This document shows positions 45,591 through 55,308 of a stretch of 64,000 nucleotides of DNA, one piece after another. Source of the DNA: Propionivibrio soli (GTDB lineage Bacteria; Pseudomonadota; Gammaproteobacteria; Burkholderiales; Rhodocyclaceae). Under the pieces are notes generated by a model. It was not told the DNA's origin. It worked only from the letters and a program-made list of their open reading frames with translations, and made no database searches. The stretch is taken from the NCBI RefSeq assembly GCF_025770765.1, contig NZ_JANZKY010000011.1:62001-126000 (forward strand). The letters are read 5' to 3'. How positions within the stretch are numbered: the first letter of the stretch is position 1; every line of letters begins with the position of its first letter. The position numbers and the translations under genes were made by a program.

Positions 45591-47189
45591 ATGAAGAAAG
45601 CCGTCATTGCCGGTCTTGTCATGGGTTTGCTGGCAGTTCCAGCCTTTGCCGCCAAAACCATCGTTTATTGCTCTGAAGGAAGCCCCGAAGGCTTCAACCC
45701 CATGTTCTACACTACCGGCACGACGCATGACGCCACGTCGGCCCAGCTCTTCAACCGGCTCGTCGAGTTCGAAGTCGGAACCACGAATATCGTTCCCGGC
45801 CTCGCCAGTTCATGGGACATCTCGCCGGATGGCCTGACCTACACCTTCAAGCTACGTAAGGGCGTCAAGTTCCACACCACCGAGAAGTACACGCCGACGC
45901 GCGATTTCAACGCGGATGACGTCCTGTTCACCTGGAATCGCATGGCTGATCCCGAGCATCCGTTCCACAAGAACACGCCGGGCGTGAATTACGCTTACTT
46001 CCAGGATATGGGGATGAGCAAGATCGTGGACAAGGTCGAGAAGCTCGACGACTACACGGTCGTGTTCCGCCTCAAGGCGCCGAATGCTCCTTTCCTTGCC
46101 GACATGGCGATGGACTTCATGTCGATCCACTCGGCTGAGTTCGCCGAGAAGATGAAGGCGGCCGGCACGCCCGAAATCATCGACCGCGAACCGATCGGCA
46201 CCGGGCCGTTCCGCCTGGTCTCGTATCAAAAGGACGCCGTTATCCGCTACAAGGCGCACGACAAGTATTTCGAAGGCCGCCCGAAGCTCGATAACGTGAT
46301 CTTCGCCATTACGCCCGACGCCTCGGTGCGTCTCGCGAAGGTGAAGACCGGCGAATGCCAACTGATGGCGTATCCGAAGCCAGCTGACCTGCCGGCGCTG
46401 AAGGCCGACAAGTCGATCAACCTCCTGACCAAGGAAGGCCTCAACATCGGCTACATCGCGATGAACGTCGAGAAGAAGCCGTTCGACAACAAGCTCGTGC
46501 GCCAGGCGATCAACATGGCTATCGACAAGAAGGCCATCCTCGATACGATCTATCAGGGCGCCGGTCAGGTTGCCAAGAACCCGATCCCGCCGATTCTCTG
46601 GTCGTACAACGACAAGATCGTCGACTACCCGTACAACGTGATCAAGGCGCGCGAACTGCTTGCCCAAGCCGGATACAAGAACGGCTTCGAGATGGAGTTG
46701 TGGTATCTGCCTGTGCAGCGCCCGTACAACCCGGACGGTAAGCGCATGGCCGAGCTGGTGCAGGCCGACCTCTCGAAGGTCGGCATTACGGCGAAGCTTA
46801 TGACTTACGAATGGGGTGAATACCGCAAGCGCGGCAAGAACGGCGAGCACCAAGCCATCATGTTCGGCTGGAGCGGTGACAATGGCGATCCCGATAATTT
46901 CTTCGCCAATCTGCTGTCGTGTGATGCCGTCAAGGGTGGTGGGAACTTTGCCCGCTGGTGCAACGCCACCTACGACGACATCATCGCCAAAGCGGCCCGT
47001 ATTACCGACAAGGCCGAGCGCGCCAAGCTCTACGCCAAGGCGCAGGAAATCGTCAAGGAAGAGGCCGTCTGGGTACCGATCGCACACTCCGTACGCTATG
47101 AGCCCGTGCGCAAGAGCGTTGTCGGCTACAAGACCGCGGCCGTGCCCACCAACCACTACTTCTCCAAGGTGGACGTGACCGGCAAGTAG
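45591..47189 (+). CDS. dppA: Dipeptide-binding periplasmic protein (family 5)
   Basis: 532 residues (E. coli DppA 535). Signal peptide MKKAVIAGLVMGLLAVPAFA, then DppA-like CSEGSPEGFNPMFYTTGTTHDATSAQLFNRLVEFE, and later LTYTFKLRKGVKFH, PIGTGPFRLVSY and the C-terminal half with GDNGDPDNFFANLLSCDA, a DppA hallmark. It captures dipeptides (and often haem or 5-aminolevulinate) for the dppBCDF transporter. A TAGGAG ribosome site lies 6-10 bases before the ATG. It heads the operon; a stem-loop follows the gene. Confidence 0.92.
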   Translation: MKKAVIAGLVMGLLAVPAFAAKTIVYCSEGSPEGFNPMFYTTGTTHDATSAQLFNRLVEFEVGTTNIVPGLASSWDISPDGLTYTFKLRKGVKFHTTEKYTPTRDFNADDVLFTWNRMADPEHPFHKNTPGVNYAYFQDMGMSKIVDKVEKLDDYTVVFRLKAPNAPFLADMAMDFMSIHSAEFAEKMKAAGTPEIIDREPIGTGPFRLVSYQKDAVIRYKAHDKYFEGRPKLDNVIFAITPDASVRLAKVKTGECQLMAYPKPADLPALKADKSINLLTKEGLNIGYIAMNVEKKPFDNKLVRQAINMAIDKKAILDTIYQGAGQVAKNPIPPILWSYNDKIVDYPYNVIKARELLAQAGYKNGFEMELWYLPVQRPYNPDGKRMAELVQADLSKVGITAKLMTYEWGEYRKRGKNGEHQAIMFGWSGDNGDPDNFFANLLSCDAVKGGGNFARWCNATYDDIIAKAARITDKAERAKLYAKAQEIVKEEAVWVPIAHSVRYEPVRKSVVGYKTAAVPTNHYFSKVDVTGK

Positions 47190-47226
47190 AACGCCGGGGA
47201 CGATTCTCATCCCGTAGCACCTGATG

Positions 47227-47261
47227 CCGCCTTTCCGGCCGGTTCCCGGCCTGGAAGGCGG
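47227..47261 (+). other. Stem-loop between dppA and dppB
   Basis: Imperfect 14-bp arms ccgcctttccggcc and ggcctggaaggcgg (two mismatches) around an inner perfect ggccgg-ttc-ccggcc. It lies 38 bases past the dppA stop, in the same relative position as the gsiB stem-loop, and has no T-run. Confidence 0.65.
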
Positions 47262-47293
47262 GCGGGCACCCCTCGTTCAAGAGACTTCGAAGA

Positions 47294-48304
47294 ATGATCT
47301 CCTATATCCTGCGACGCCTGAGCGTCGTGATTCCGACTTTTCTCGGCATTACCGTACTGGTGTTTTCGCTGATCCACATGATTCCCGGCGATCCAGTCGA
47401 AGCGATGTCGGGCGAGCGTGGCATGGAACCCGAGCGTTATGCGCGGCTCATGGCCCAATACGGGCTCGATCGGCCGTTACCGCTGCAATATGCCGATTAC
47501 ATTTCACGAGCGGCGCGCGGCGATCTCGGGCGCTCGATCGTTACCCAGGAACCCGTGCTGAGGGAGTTCCTCGACCGCTTTCCTGCGACGGTGGAGCTGT
47601 CGCTTTGTGCCATCGCCTTCGCCATCTGCCTCGGGATTCCAGCCGGCATGATTGCGGCGTTGAAACGCAACACGCCAGTCGATTACGGCGTCATGGGGGT
47701 ATCGCTCGCCGGCTATTCAATGCCCATCTTCTGGTGGGCGTTGCTCCTGATTCTTTTCTTTTCCGTCAGTCTGGGATGGACCCCGGTTTCGGGCCGCATC
47801 GATATCGAATTTGACCCGGCGCGGGTCACCGGCCTGATGCTGGTCGATACGCTGCTGAGCGGCGAGGAAGGCGCTTTCTTGTCGGCCGTTTCACACCTCA
47901 TCCTGCCGATGGTTGCACTCGGCACGATTCCGCTGGCCACGCTAGCACGCATGACGCGCTCGTCGATGCTCGAGGTCCTGGGCGAAGACTACGTACGCGC
48001 TGCCCGCGCCCGCGGCTTGTCGCCTTTGCGCGTAGTTGCCAAGCACGCGCTGCGTAACGCGCTGATCCCGGTGGTTACGGTCGTCGGTCTGCAGGTTGGA
48101 ACGCTGCTCGCCGGTGCCATCCTCACCGAAACCATCTTTTCATGGCCTGGCATCGGGAAATGGATGGTCGAAGCCATCCACCGCCGCGATTATCCCGTCG
48201 TGCAGGGCGGCATCCTGCTGTCGGCGACCTTGGTCATTTTCGTCAATCTGATTGTTGACGTGCTGTACGGCGTCATCAACCCGCGTATTCGCCATACCCG
48301 ATGA
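47294..48304 (+). CDS. dppB: Dipeptide ABC transporter permease
   Basis: 336 residues (E. coli DppB 339). N-terminal ISYILRRLSVVIPTFLGITV with the membrane helix; FSLIHMIPGDPVEAMSGERG; EAA loop RAARARGLSPLRVVAKHALRNALIP; C-terminal NLIVDVLYGVINPRIRH. It forms the channel with DppC. Its stop overlaps the dppC start by four bases. The middle segment (about residues 165-190) is longer than in GsiC, as in true DppB. Confidence 0.92.
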   Translation: MISYILRRLSVVIPTFLGITVLVFSLIHMIPGDPVEAMSGERGMEPERYARLMAQYGLDRPLPLQYADYISRAARGDLGRSIVTQEPVLREFLDRFPATVELSLCAIAFAICLGIPAGMIAALKRNTPVDYGVMGVSLAGYSMPIFWWALLLILFFSVSLGWTPVSGRIDIEFDPARVTGLMLVDTLLSGEEGAFLSAVSHLILPMVALGTIPLATLARMTRSSMLEVLGEDYVRAARARGLSPLRVVAKHALRNALIPVVTVVGLQVGTLLAGAILTETIFSWPGIGKWMVEAIHRRDYPVVQGGILLSATLVIFVNLIVDVLYGVINPRIRHTR

Positions 48305-49218
48305 AACCTCAAACTTCCCCAGCATCTGTCAGCGCGGAAGAGCTTCGCGCCTGCGCGCCGCCGTCGCCGTTCGCTGAACTGTGGCGCGACTTTACCCGCA
48401 ACAAGGGCGCGCTGTTCGGCCTGTCACTGGTCGGCGCCTTCGTCTTTCTCGCCGTGTTCGCCGACTGGATCGCGCCATACTCGCCGATCGAGCAGTTCCG
48501 CGACGCGGTGCTTACGCCCCCGTCTTGGGAAGAGGGGGGTACCAGCCAATTCCTGCTCGGTACGGATCCCGTCGGCCGCGACATGCTTTCCCGTCTTATC
48601 CACGGCACGCGCCTGTCGTTGGCGATCGGTTTGATCTCCGTGTCCCTCTCGCTGTCCATAGGGATCTTGCTCGGGCTGATCGCGGCGTTCTCCGGACACA
48701 AAGTGGAGACGGCGATCATGCGCCTGATGGACGTTCTGCTGGCGCTACCCAGCCTGCTGCTGGCCGTGGCCGTGATCGCGATTCTCGGCCCTGGACTCGC
48801 CAATGCCATGTATGCGATCGCCATCGTGCGACTGCCTGGTTTCGTCCGACTGACGCGGGCCACGGCGATCGGCGAACTATCCAAGGACTACGTTATGGCC
48901 TCCCGCATCGCGGGTGCCGGGACGTTGCGTCTAATGTTCAACACCGTGCTGCCCAACTGCCTGGCGCCGCTGATCGTGCAGGCCACGCTGGGTTTCTCGA
49001 CGGCCATTCTCGACGCTGCCGCGCTCGGCTTTCTCGGCCTCGGCGCCCAGCCGCCGACACCCGAATGGGGCTCGATGCTCTCTGGAGCGCTGGAGTTCAT
49101 TGAGCGTGCGTGGTGGGTTGTGAGCCTCCCAGGCGTGGCCATTCTCCTGGCTGTCCTGGCCTTCAATCTGATGGGTGACGGCTTGCGCGACGCACTCGAT
49201 CCGAAACTGAAGCGCTGA
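48301..49218 (+). CDS. dppC: Dipeptide ABC transporter permease
   Basis: 305 residues (E. coli DppC 300). Cytoplasmic N-terminus with [16 protein letters not shown], then [21 protein letters not shown], the EAA loop [36 protein letters not shown] and the C-terminal [15 protein letters not shown] overlap with dppB; five bases to dppD. Acts with DppB in the inner membrane. Confidence 0.92.
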   Translation: MKPQTSPASVSAEELRACAPPSPFAELWRDFTRNKGALFGLSLVGAFVFLAVFADWIAPYSPIEQFRDAVLTPPSWEEGGTSQFLLGTDPVGRDMLSRLIHGTRLSLAIGLISVSLSLSIGILLGLIAAFSGHKVETAIMRLMDVLLALPSLLLAVAVIAILGPGLANAMYAIAIVRLPGFVRLTRATAIGELSKDYVMASRIAGAGTLRLMFNTVLPNCLAPLIVQATLGFSTAILDAAALGFLGLGAQPPTPEWGSMLSGALEFIERAWWVVSLPGVAILLAVLAFNLMGDGLRDALDPKLKR

Positions 49219-49223
49219 CCATC

Positions 49224-50246
49224 ATGGCACTTCTCGAAATCAAGAATCTGAGCGTTCATTTTGGTTCGCTCGAACGTCCGGTGATCGCCGTCGATCGGCT
49301 TGATCTGACCCTAGAAGCCGGCGAAGTCCTCGGCATCGTCGGCGAGTCGGGGTCCGGCAAGAGCGTGACTTCGCTCGCCCTGATGGGCCTGGTCGATCCG
49401 CCGGGGCGCGTCTCCGCCGACATCCTGAAGTTCGATGGGCGCGATCTGCTCGCACTTTCGCTGCGCGAACGCCGGGCGATGCTCGGGCGCGACATCGCGA
49501 TGATCTTCCAGGATCCCGGTACGACGCTGAATCCCTGTTTCACCGTCGAGGATCACCTCGTCGAAACGCTGTCGGTGCATGAGCACGGCAGCCGCAAGGC
49601 GATGCGGGCCCGTGCCTTAGAGCTTCTGCAGCAGGTGGAGATTCCGGACGCGCCGCGCAGGCTGGCTGCCTACCCGCATCAGCTCTCGGGCGGAATGAGC
49701 CAACGCGTCATGATTGCCTTGGCGATCGCCTGCAATCCGCGCCTGCTGATCGCCGACGAGCCGACGACGGCGCTCGATGTCACCGTCCAGGCTCAGGTGC
49801 TCGACCTCTTGTTGCGGCTGCATCGCGAACGCGGCATGGGCCTTATGTTGATCACGCATGACCTCGGCGTGGTGGCCGAAACAGCGCACCGGGTGGTGGT
49901 GATGTACGCCGGCCAGGTCATGGAAATCGGCAAGGTCCCGGATATCTTCGTGCGCCCTCGGCACCCCTACACCACTGCGTTGATGTCGGCGCTCCCAGAA
50001 AACAACATCGGCCGGAAACGCATACAGACCATCGCTGGAGTGGTTCCTGGCGCTTATGACCGCCCGCGCGGTTGTCTGCTGGCTCCGCGTTGCCAATACG
50101 CGCAGGAACGCTGCCGTACCGAATGCCCCGATCTGGAACGGACGGAAGGCGGGGAGGTGCGCTGCTTCTTTCCTCTCGATGCTGCCCGCAAACCCGATCA
50201 CCAAGCTGAATGCGAAACGCTGGGATCGCAGGGATTCTCGTCATGA
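49224..50246 (+). CDS. dppD: Dipeptide ABC transporter ATPase
   Basis: 340 residues (E. coli DppD 327). Walker A GESGSGKS (about 41-48), signature [12 protein letters not shown], Walker [14 protein letters not shown], and the oligopeptide-type C-terminal extension with cysteines ([19 protein letters not shown]), a region that binds an Fe-S cluster or metal in some relatives. Partners DppF. Its stop overlaps the dppF start (ATGA). Confidence 0.92.
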   Translation: MALLEIKNLSVHFGSLERPVIAVDRLDLTLEAGEVLGIVGESGSGKSVTSLALMGLVDPPGRVSADILKFDGRDLLALSLRERRAMLGRDIAMIFQDPGTTLNPCFTVEDHLVETLSVHEHGSRKAMRARALELLQQVEIPDAPRRLAAYPHQLSGGMSQRVMIALAIACNPRLLIADEPTTALDVTVQAQVLDLLLRLHRERGMGLMLITHDLGVVAETAHRVVVMYAGQVMEIGKVPDIFVRPRHPYTTALMSALPENNIGRKRIQTIAGVVPGAYDRPRGCLLAPRCQYAQERCRTECPDLERTEGGEVRCFFPLDAARKPDHQAECETLGSQGFSS

Positions 50247-51217
50247 CCGAAACTCAAGCTCTGCTCCAGGCCGAGAATTTGGCCAAGCACTACCCGGTCT
50301 CGACCGGGTTCATGAAACCGAAAGCGCTGGTGCGGGCGCTTGACGGCGTCAGCTTCACGCTCGAAGCGCGCAAGACGCTGGCTGTCGTCGGTGAATCGGG
50401 CTGCGGCAAGACGACGTTGGCGCGACAGATCACCATGATCGAAACGCCGACGTCGGGCAGCCTGCGGCTTGGCAACATAGACATCGCATCGGCGACGCCC
50501 GAAGAACGCAAGCAGCTGCGCCCGCAGGTACAGATGATCTTCCAGAATCCGTATGCCAGCCTCAATCCGCGCAAGCGGGTAGGCAGCATTCTGGAGGAGC
50601 CGCTGATCATCCACACGTCGTTGACCGCCGCCGAGCGTAGTGAAAAGGCACGCGCGATCATGGCCCAGGTGGGTTTGCGTCCGGAGCACTACGGGCGCTA
50701 CCCGCATATGTTCTCTGGTGGCCAGCGGCAGCGTATCGCCATCGCACGAACGCTGATGACGAACCCACGGCTGGTCGTTGCCGACGAGCCGGTTTCCGCG
50801 CTCGACGTATCGATACAGGCGCAGGTACTGAACCTGCTGATGGACCTGCAGCAGCAGACCGGCGTTGCTTATCTGTTCATCTCGCACAATCTAGCCGTCG
50901 TCGAACACATCGCGGACGATGTGCTGGTGATGTATCTGGGTCGCACGGTCGAGTACGGGCCGAAACGCATGATCTTCGAGACACCGTGCCATCCGTATAC
51001 GCGCGCCCTCCTTTCGGCAACACCGCGTATCGACGCAGCACAGCGCAAAACACGAATCGTCGCCAAGGGCGAGTTGCCGTCGCCCCTTGCCCCTCCGCCT
51101 GGGTGTGCATTCCATCGCCGTTGTCCTTTCGCGATCGATGCCTGCAAAACCGATGCGCCGGTGTTGCGTGAAGTGGGCGGGCATCTCGTAGCGTGCCATC
51201 GCGCAGGAGAAATCTAG
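50243..51217 (+). CDS. dppF: Dipeptide ABC transporter ATPase
   Basis: 324 residues (E. coli DppF 334). N-terminal [17 protein letters not shown], Walker [10 protein letters not shown], signature [10 protein letters not shown], Walker [16 protein letters not shown]-terminal cysteine-containing tail ([18 protein letters not shown]). ATG 50243 overlaps the dppD stop by four bases, preferred over an upstream in-frame ATG. It completes dppABCDF, so the organism has at least two independent peptide importers in this window. Confidence 0.92.
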   Translation: MTETQALLQAENLAKHYPVSTGFMKPKALVRALDGVSFTLEARKTLAVVGESGCGKTTLARQITMIETPTSGSLRLGNIDIASATPEERKQLRPQVQMIFQNPYASLNPRKRVGSILEEPLIIHTSLTAAERSEKARAIMAQVGLRPEHYGRYPHMFSGGQRQRIAIARTLMTNPRLVVADEPVSALDVSIQAQVLNLLMDLQQQTGVAYLFISHNLAVVEHIADDVLVMYLGRTVEYGPKRMIFETPCHPYTRALLSATPRIDAAQRKTRIVAKGELPSPLAPPPGCAFHRRCPFAIDACKTDAPVLREVGGHLVACHRAGEI

Positions 51218-51344
51218 GCAGAGTCGTTGAGGCAATTGCACAAACGAGAACTCCCAAGTCGCGTGCCGGGCACGTAGGAGAAGTGACCTGTGAAGGCAAG
51301 GTCTATAAGCTTTTTGGACCGACTTCGCGGGAGAGGCCCCGGCG

Positions 51345-51812
51345 TCAGGGCCTTGCAGGACGACGCATGAGAATGACTTCCGAACCCGGATCTTCAGTCG
51401 CGGGGACGAACCCCAAGCTTTCGTAGAGAGCGGCCGCAACGGTGTTTTGTCGCACGACGCGCAGCGTGACCGACGAAGCGCCCGTTGTCGTAATCGCGCG
51501 ATTCATCAGTTGCCGGCACAGTTCGCGACCGATGCCACGGCCTCTTGCCTCCGGAGCGACGATGATCCGGCCGAGATGCACCGCGCCTTCCTCGATCACC
51601 CAGTATTGCCCGAACGCTACCGGGGATCCATTGCCCTCTGCTAGGCACAACAACTCCCCGTCCGGCTGCACCAACCGAGTCGGCAAATCCGCGGCGAGGA
51701 ACGGGTAGGCCAGGCGAGGTCCGGCCCAACGCCGACACGACTCGGCGTCCGGTATCCAGGCGGCGAGAGCCTCGAAATCCTCAAGCTGCGGTGTGCGGAG
51801 GGTAAGCGGCAT
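51345..51812 (-). CDS. GNAT family N-acetyltransferase
   Basis: 155 residues. Acetyl-CoA motif A: VHLGRIIVAPEARGRGIGRELCRQLMN (RGRGIG loop). N-terminal LRTPQLEDFEALAAWIPDAESCRRWAG resembles RimI/PhnO-like GNATs; the C-terminal AAALYESLGFVPA motif is standard. Substrate unknown. It is transcribed towards dppF and lies alone. Confidence 0.83.
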   Translation of the reverse strand: MPLTLRTPQLEDFEALAAWIPDAESCRRWAGPRLAYPFLAADLPTRLVQPDGELLCLAEGNGSPVAFGQYWVIEEGAVHLGRIIVAPEARGRGIGRELCRQLMNRAITTTGASSVTLRVVRQNTVAAALYESLGFVPATEDPGSEVILMRRPARP

Positions 51813-52122
51813 ATCAGTTCACTAGGTCACCAAGGAGACCGACGCGGGGACGGAGCTGCAAGAAAGCGCAATGCACAAGGGATAATAGCGCAGCGCCCTC
51901 GACCAGTAGACGAAGGCCGACCAGTCTCGCGAGATGCGCTATGGAGGAGGTGCCGTTTTTGCGGTCCTTCAACGTATGGCGAACCGTCGGTTGCTGCAGT
52001 GCCCCAACACGCCGTGTGGCGATTGAAGCGCGGCTCAGTCAGGAACGGAGAATGAAGCTGAAACGTGTCTTCGAGCAGGGGCAACGGTAGAATTTTCGTT
52101 TGTTCACACGTCTTCAATCATC
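51813..52122. other. Divergent intergenic region
   Basis: 310 bases between the divergent GNAT and thioesterase genes with no supportable gene. A TAGAAT hexamer at 52088-52093 is a possible -10 element for the thioesterase gene; the -35 is not clear. Confidence 0.35.
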
Positions 52123-52611
52123 ATGCCCCGCATCTTCGTTCAGCGGTTCACCGTCGACGAGCAGTCCATCGACATCAACGGCCACGTCAACAACCAGGAG
52201 TTCGTGCGCTGGATGCAGGATGTCGCCACGAGCCACTCGGGTGAGCAGGGCTGGCCAATGAAACGGTACTTCGCGGAGGGAATGACCTGGGTCATTCGTT
52301 CCCACTTCATCGAGTATCAACGTCCGGCTTTCTTGGGCGACGAATTGCTCGTCGTCACCTGGGTAGCCGCGATGGAGGCGCGGACGTCGCCACGGCGCTA
52401 CCGTTTTTTGCGTGCTGCCGACGGCAAGACGGTGGTCGAAGCGGAGACGAAGTGGGTTTTCTGCGATCTACGAACCGGGCGGCCGCGGGATATTCCGGAG
52501 GCTGTGCGAGTTGCGTTTCCGCTGGTGACGGACGAAGAGGAAGTCGCCGCTACCGTTAGCGGGCTGCTCGCATCAGCGCAGACCAAAGGCACGAAAGCGG
52601 CGGTGGCTTAG
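52123..52611 (+). CDS. Acyl-CoA thioesterase, hotdog fold (4HBT type)
   Basis: 162 residues. The 4-hydroxybenzoyl-CoA thioesterase/YbgC-like pattern is clear: QSIDINGHVNNQEFVRWMQD, with the catalytic acidic residue and H-V-N-N-x-x-F/Y, and IEYQRPAFLGDELLVVTWV, then ETKWVFCDLRTGRPRDIPE. It hydrolyses acyl-CoA thioesters; chain length unknown. Slightly longer than typical because of a C-terminal extension after residue 135. Confidence 0.85.
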   Translation: MPRIFVQRFTVDEQSIDINGHVNNQEFVRWMQDVATSHSGEQGWPMKRYFAEGMTWVIRSHFIEYQRPAFLGDELLVVTWVAAMEARTSPRRYRFLRAADGKTVVEAETKWVFCDLRTGRPRDIPEAVRVAFPLVTDEEEVAATVSGLLASAQTKGTKAAVA

Positions 52612-52690
52612 GCTGCTGGCCGTCGTGGGCGGCGTGCCCGCCGCACCCCGTCATGCAAGAGGGCGGCAGGCTCGGCCTTTCTCCGCGGGC

Positions 52691-52867
52691 TCAATGCAGC
52701 TTCTTGATGTCGTCCTTCATATCGCCGTAGGCTGATTGCACTCGACCGCCCGCCTTCTGCAGCTTGCCCTTGGCTTCCAATTGGCGGTCGCCCGTAACTT
52801 TTCCTGCCGTTTCCTTGGTCTTGCCCTTGAGTTCCTCGATGCGACCCTTGGCTTGATCCTTGTTCAT
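52691..52867 (-). CDS. CsbD family stress-response protein
   Basis: 58 residues, highly charged: MNKDQAKGRIEELKGKTKETAGKVTGDRQLEAKGKLQKAGGRVQ covers the whole CsbD domain. The ATG has AGGAGC upstream. CsbD proteins are abundant general-stress proteins of unknown mechanism. The longer upstream open frame is not family-like. Confidence 0.9.
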   Translation of the reverse strand: MNKDQAKGRIEELKGKTKETAGKVTGDRQLEAKGKLQKAGGRVQSAYGDMKDDIKKLH

Positions 52868-52999
52868 GATTCGCTCCTGAAGAAATCGTGACTGAAGGTA
52901 ACGCCGCTCTCGTCTAAACGAACTGGCGAGCGGCAGAGTTTTCAGGGCAAAACGCGTGCCCCCATTCATCGATGAACGGTAGAACAAGACGGGTTGGGA

Positions 53000-53566
53000 C
53001 TAGTGGCGGCGACGCCCGAAGCGCATGTACAGATAGCCGCCTGCGAGTCCCCCAAGGTGCGCGAAGTGGGCTACGCCTTCTTGCGTCCCGGTAACGCCGA
53101 GCACCAATTCGAGGATTCCGTACATCGCGACGAATACCGGTGCTCGCATCGGTATCGGGGGAAAAAGAAGGATCAGGCGCCGCTGCGGGAACAGGCGCGC
53201 AAAGGCATAGAGCAGTCCGAAGATGCCGCCGGAAGCGCCGACCGTCGGATAGTAGGCGCCAGTGAGCGTCGTGACGACGAGTTGCAGTGCCGCGGCGGAG
53301 AGGACGCACACGATGTAGTAGGTGAGGAAGCGTTGTGATCCCCACACCCGCTCGACATCGCTACCGAAGAGGTAGAGACCGTACATATTGACGAGCAGGT
53401 GTGTCAGCCCACCATGGACGAATCCATAAGTAAAGACCTGCCAGGGCATGAAGTTTTCCCCGAACGGCCATAGGGCCAGCAGCGCGAGTGGCAGTTGTCC
53501 GAGTACGCCTTCGGAGAAGAAGACGATGACGTTGATCAGGATGAGCGCTTGTGTAACGGGAGGCAT
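53000..53566 (-). CDS. Rhomboid family intramembrane serine protease
   Basis: 188 residues with six membrane segments. Catalytic serine in GASGGIFG (TVGASGGIFGLLYAF) and histidine in AHFAHLGGLAGGYL; the L1-loop motif FTYGFVHGGLTHLLVNMYGLY, with the conserved histidines and asparagine, is intact. It cleaves membrane proteins within the bilayer. The start MPPVTQALILINVIVFF is the usual rhomboid N-terminus; an in-frame extension to 53626 is open. Confidence 0.9.
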   Translation of the reverse strand: MPPVTQALILINVIVFFSEGVLGQLPLALLALWPFGENFMPWQVFTYGFVHGGLTHLLVNMYGLYLFGSDVERVWGSQRFLTYYIVCVLSAAALQLVVTTLTGAYYPTVGASGGIFGLLYAFARLFPQRRLILLFPPIPMRAPVFVAMYGILELVLGVTGTQEGVAHFAHLGGLAGGYLYMRFGRRRH

Positions 53567-53820
53567 GTATCGAAGCTTCTTATGAAGGAGGTAGATGAAA
53601 GAACGGGGACAGGCCGAACGAGGCAAGGGTGTTCGGATAGGGGAGGAGCAAGAGCCGAGCTAACCCGACTCTATACCATCGAATGAAAGTTGCGTTCAAG
53701 GTTCATTTTTCCGGAAAATTTCGTACGTCGGACGCATTTCCCGCCGGTGAGGCAAAGATCGCGGGGTTGCCTTTACGCTCTCGGTGCGCACAATAACGGG
53801 TATCCCAAGGACGTTTGAGC

Positions 53821-54318
53821 ATGAAGCAGTTATTGTTTGCAGTTCTCGCTGGACTCGCGGTACCGGCCGGCGCCGCCGTCATCTCGGGACGAATCGTCGC
53901 GGTCAACGACGGTGACACGTTGACGATCGAGAGCGAGGCGCATAGTCAGAGTCCGGTCCGCCTGCTTGCCGCAGACGCGCCGGCGCGCGCGCAGGATTTC
54001 GGCGAACGTGCGACAGCCAACCTTTCCGCCATGGCATTCCATCGGCTGGCGCAAGCCGACTGCCCGAAACTCGGCCGCGATGGCACGCCGCTCTGTCGGG
54101 TAGTGGTCGAGGGTCAGGACCTGGGCCTCGAACAAATCCGCGCCGGCATGGCGTGGTGGTATCGGCCGGATGGCAGCCAGCAAAGCCCGGACGAGCGTGC
54201 CGAGTACGAACGAGCGGAGTTCCAGGCCAAACTACGCCGATACGGACTATGGAATAGCAAGAACCCGGTGCCGCCGTGGGATTGGGGGCGTGTGCCGGCG
54301 CGTTCGCCGCTCCGCTGA
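53821..54318 (+). CDS. Secreted thermonuclease-like (SNase) protein
   Basis: 165 residues. Signal peptide MKQLLFAVLAGLAVPAGA, then an SNase domain: GRIVAVNDGDTLTIE, VRLLAADAPA with the active-site arginine, AQDFGERA with the catalytic glutamate, and CRVVVEGQDLGLEQIRAGMAWWY with the second arginine. Members hydrolyse DNA and RNA in the presence of calcium. The ATG at 53821 follows TTGAGC; a TTG two codons upstream is an alternative. Likely periplasmic or extracellular. Confidence 0.85.
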   Translation: MKQLLFAVLAGLAVPAGAAVISGRIVAVNDGDTLTIESEAHSQSPVRLLAADAPARAQDFGERATANLSAMAFHRLAQADCPKLGRDGTPLCRVVVEGQDLGLEQIRAGMAWWYRPDGSQQSPDERAEYERAEFQAKLRRYGLWNSKNPVPPWDWGRVPARSPLR

Positions 54319-54410
54319 GCTCCAGCGATACGTCGTTGAGGAATTTCCTCCGACGACGGCGGCTCAAAGCCAAAGCGTCGCAGCCGACGCAGGGGACGCT
54401 GAGGAGTAGA

Positions 54411-55247
54411 ATGCCGTTGTTCTCAACAGCGACCCGTCTCAAAATGTTCCCCCGGTATTGGATTGCGCTGCTCTTCGCGCTCTTCTGCACTTCGGCTCTC
54501 GCATGCCGCCAGCACCCCCTCACCAACCCGGAAAACGTAAGGATTAGCGGCGATTCCGTAATGATCGTCGTGCATCAGTCGTCGACCTACGACGCCCGGT
54601 TTTCCACCAAACGCGGCGTGGACGAAGCGGTCCGGTTTGCGAAGAGCGAGAAGATTCCCGTCATCTATCTGAAGGACGATACGCCGGAAACGTACTACTT
54701 CATGAAGGACTGCGCGCCCGATTACTGGGTTTATTCGGGCGGTGGCGAAGTCACCTTCGATGTTCCCGTGTCGAATCTCTACATCGTCGGCGGTCACCTC
54801 GAACATTGCATGTCCACGGCGCTGCATGACATTCTCTATCAATGGGCGCAGCGGGCTCCGCGGAACTACACGGTCACGTATTTCATGGATGCCATCTATT
54901 CCAACGGCAAGATGATCGAACCGGGCGCTCCGTTCTACGCCGACTTCGAACGCTTCATGAATGTAGTGACGTACGGCCGGCCGGGCGGTGAGCACTGGCC
55001 GAAACTAAGCCTGCTCGAAACGATGGGAATCATCGTCGACCAGGACGACGAGCTCGAATACATCAAGAGCATCCTGCCACGCTGGGATACCACGTTCAGC
55101 AAGGATTACCGGGTCGAGGTCCGTCTCAACGATTCGGTGACCAAGGTGTTGCGCGCAGGCAAGGGCTGGAAGCCGCCGACGTTGTCTTTCCGCTTCCTCG
55201 ACTCGGCGCTCGATCTGCTCGACCCGCCGCCTTCCATGCGCAACTGA
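54411..55247 (+). CDS. Secreted protein of unknown function
   Basis: 278 residues. The N-terminus contains a signal peptide (IALLFALFCTSALA, cut before CRQHP); the start at ATG 54411 has GAGGAG four bases upstream, while ATG 54444 would give a shorter signal peptide. The mature part contains VMIVVHQSSTYDARFSTKRGVDEAVRFA, DCAPDYWVYSGGGEVTFD, NLYIVGGHLEHCMSTALHDI and several cysteines and histidines. No family recognised. It neighbours the nuclease gene, 93 bases apart, but a shared role cannot be shown. Confidence 0.65.
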   Translation: MPLFSTATRLKMFPRYWIALLFALFCTSALACRQHPLTNPENVRISGDSVMIVVHQSSTYDARFSTKRGVDEAVRFAKSEKIPVIYLKDDTPETYYFMKDCAPDYWVYSGGGEVTFDVPVSNLYIVGGHLEHCMSTALHDILYQWAQRAPRNYTVTYFMDAIYSNGKMIEPGAPFYADFERFMNVVTYGRPGGEHWPKLSLLETMGIIVDQDDELEYIKSILPRWDTTFSKDYRVEVRLNDSVTKVLRAGKGWKPPTLSFRFLDSALDLLDPPPSMRN

Positions 55248-55308
55248 GAAGTGGCTCGGTAGCCGATTGGGCCCGGCCGCCGATTGCGGCAGACCGGGCC
55301 TCTGCCGA

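Noticed and set aside
45852-47210. 452-codon open frame on the minus strand
   Set aside because: Antisense shadow of dppA with low-complexity valine/histidine/arginine composition.
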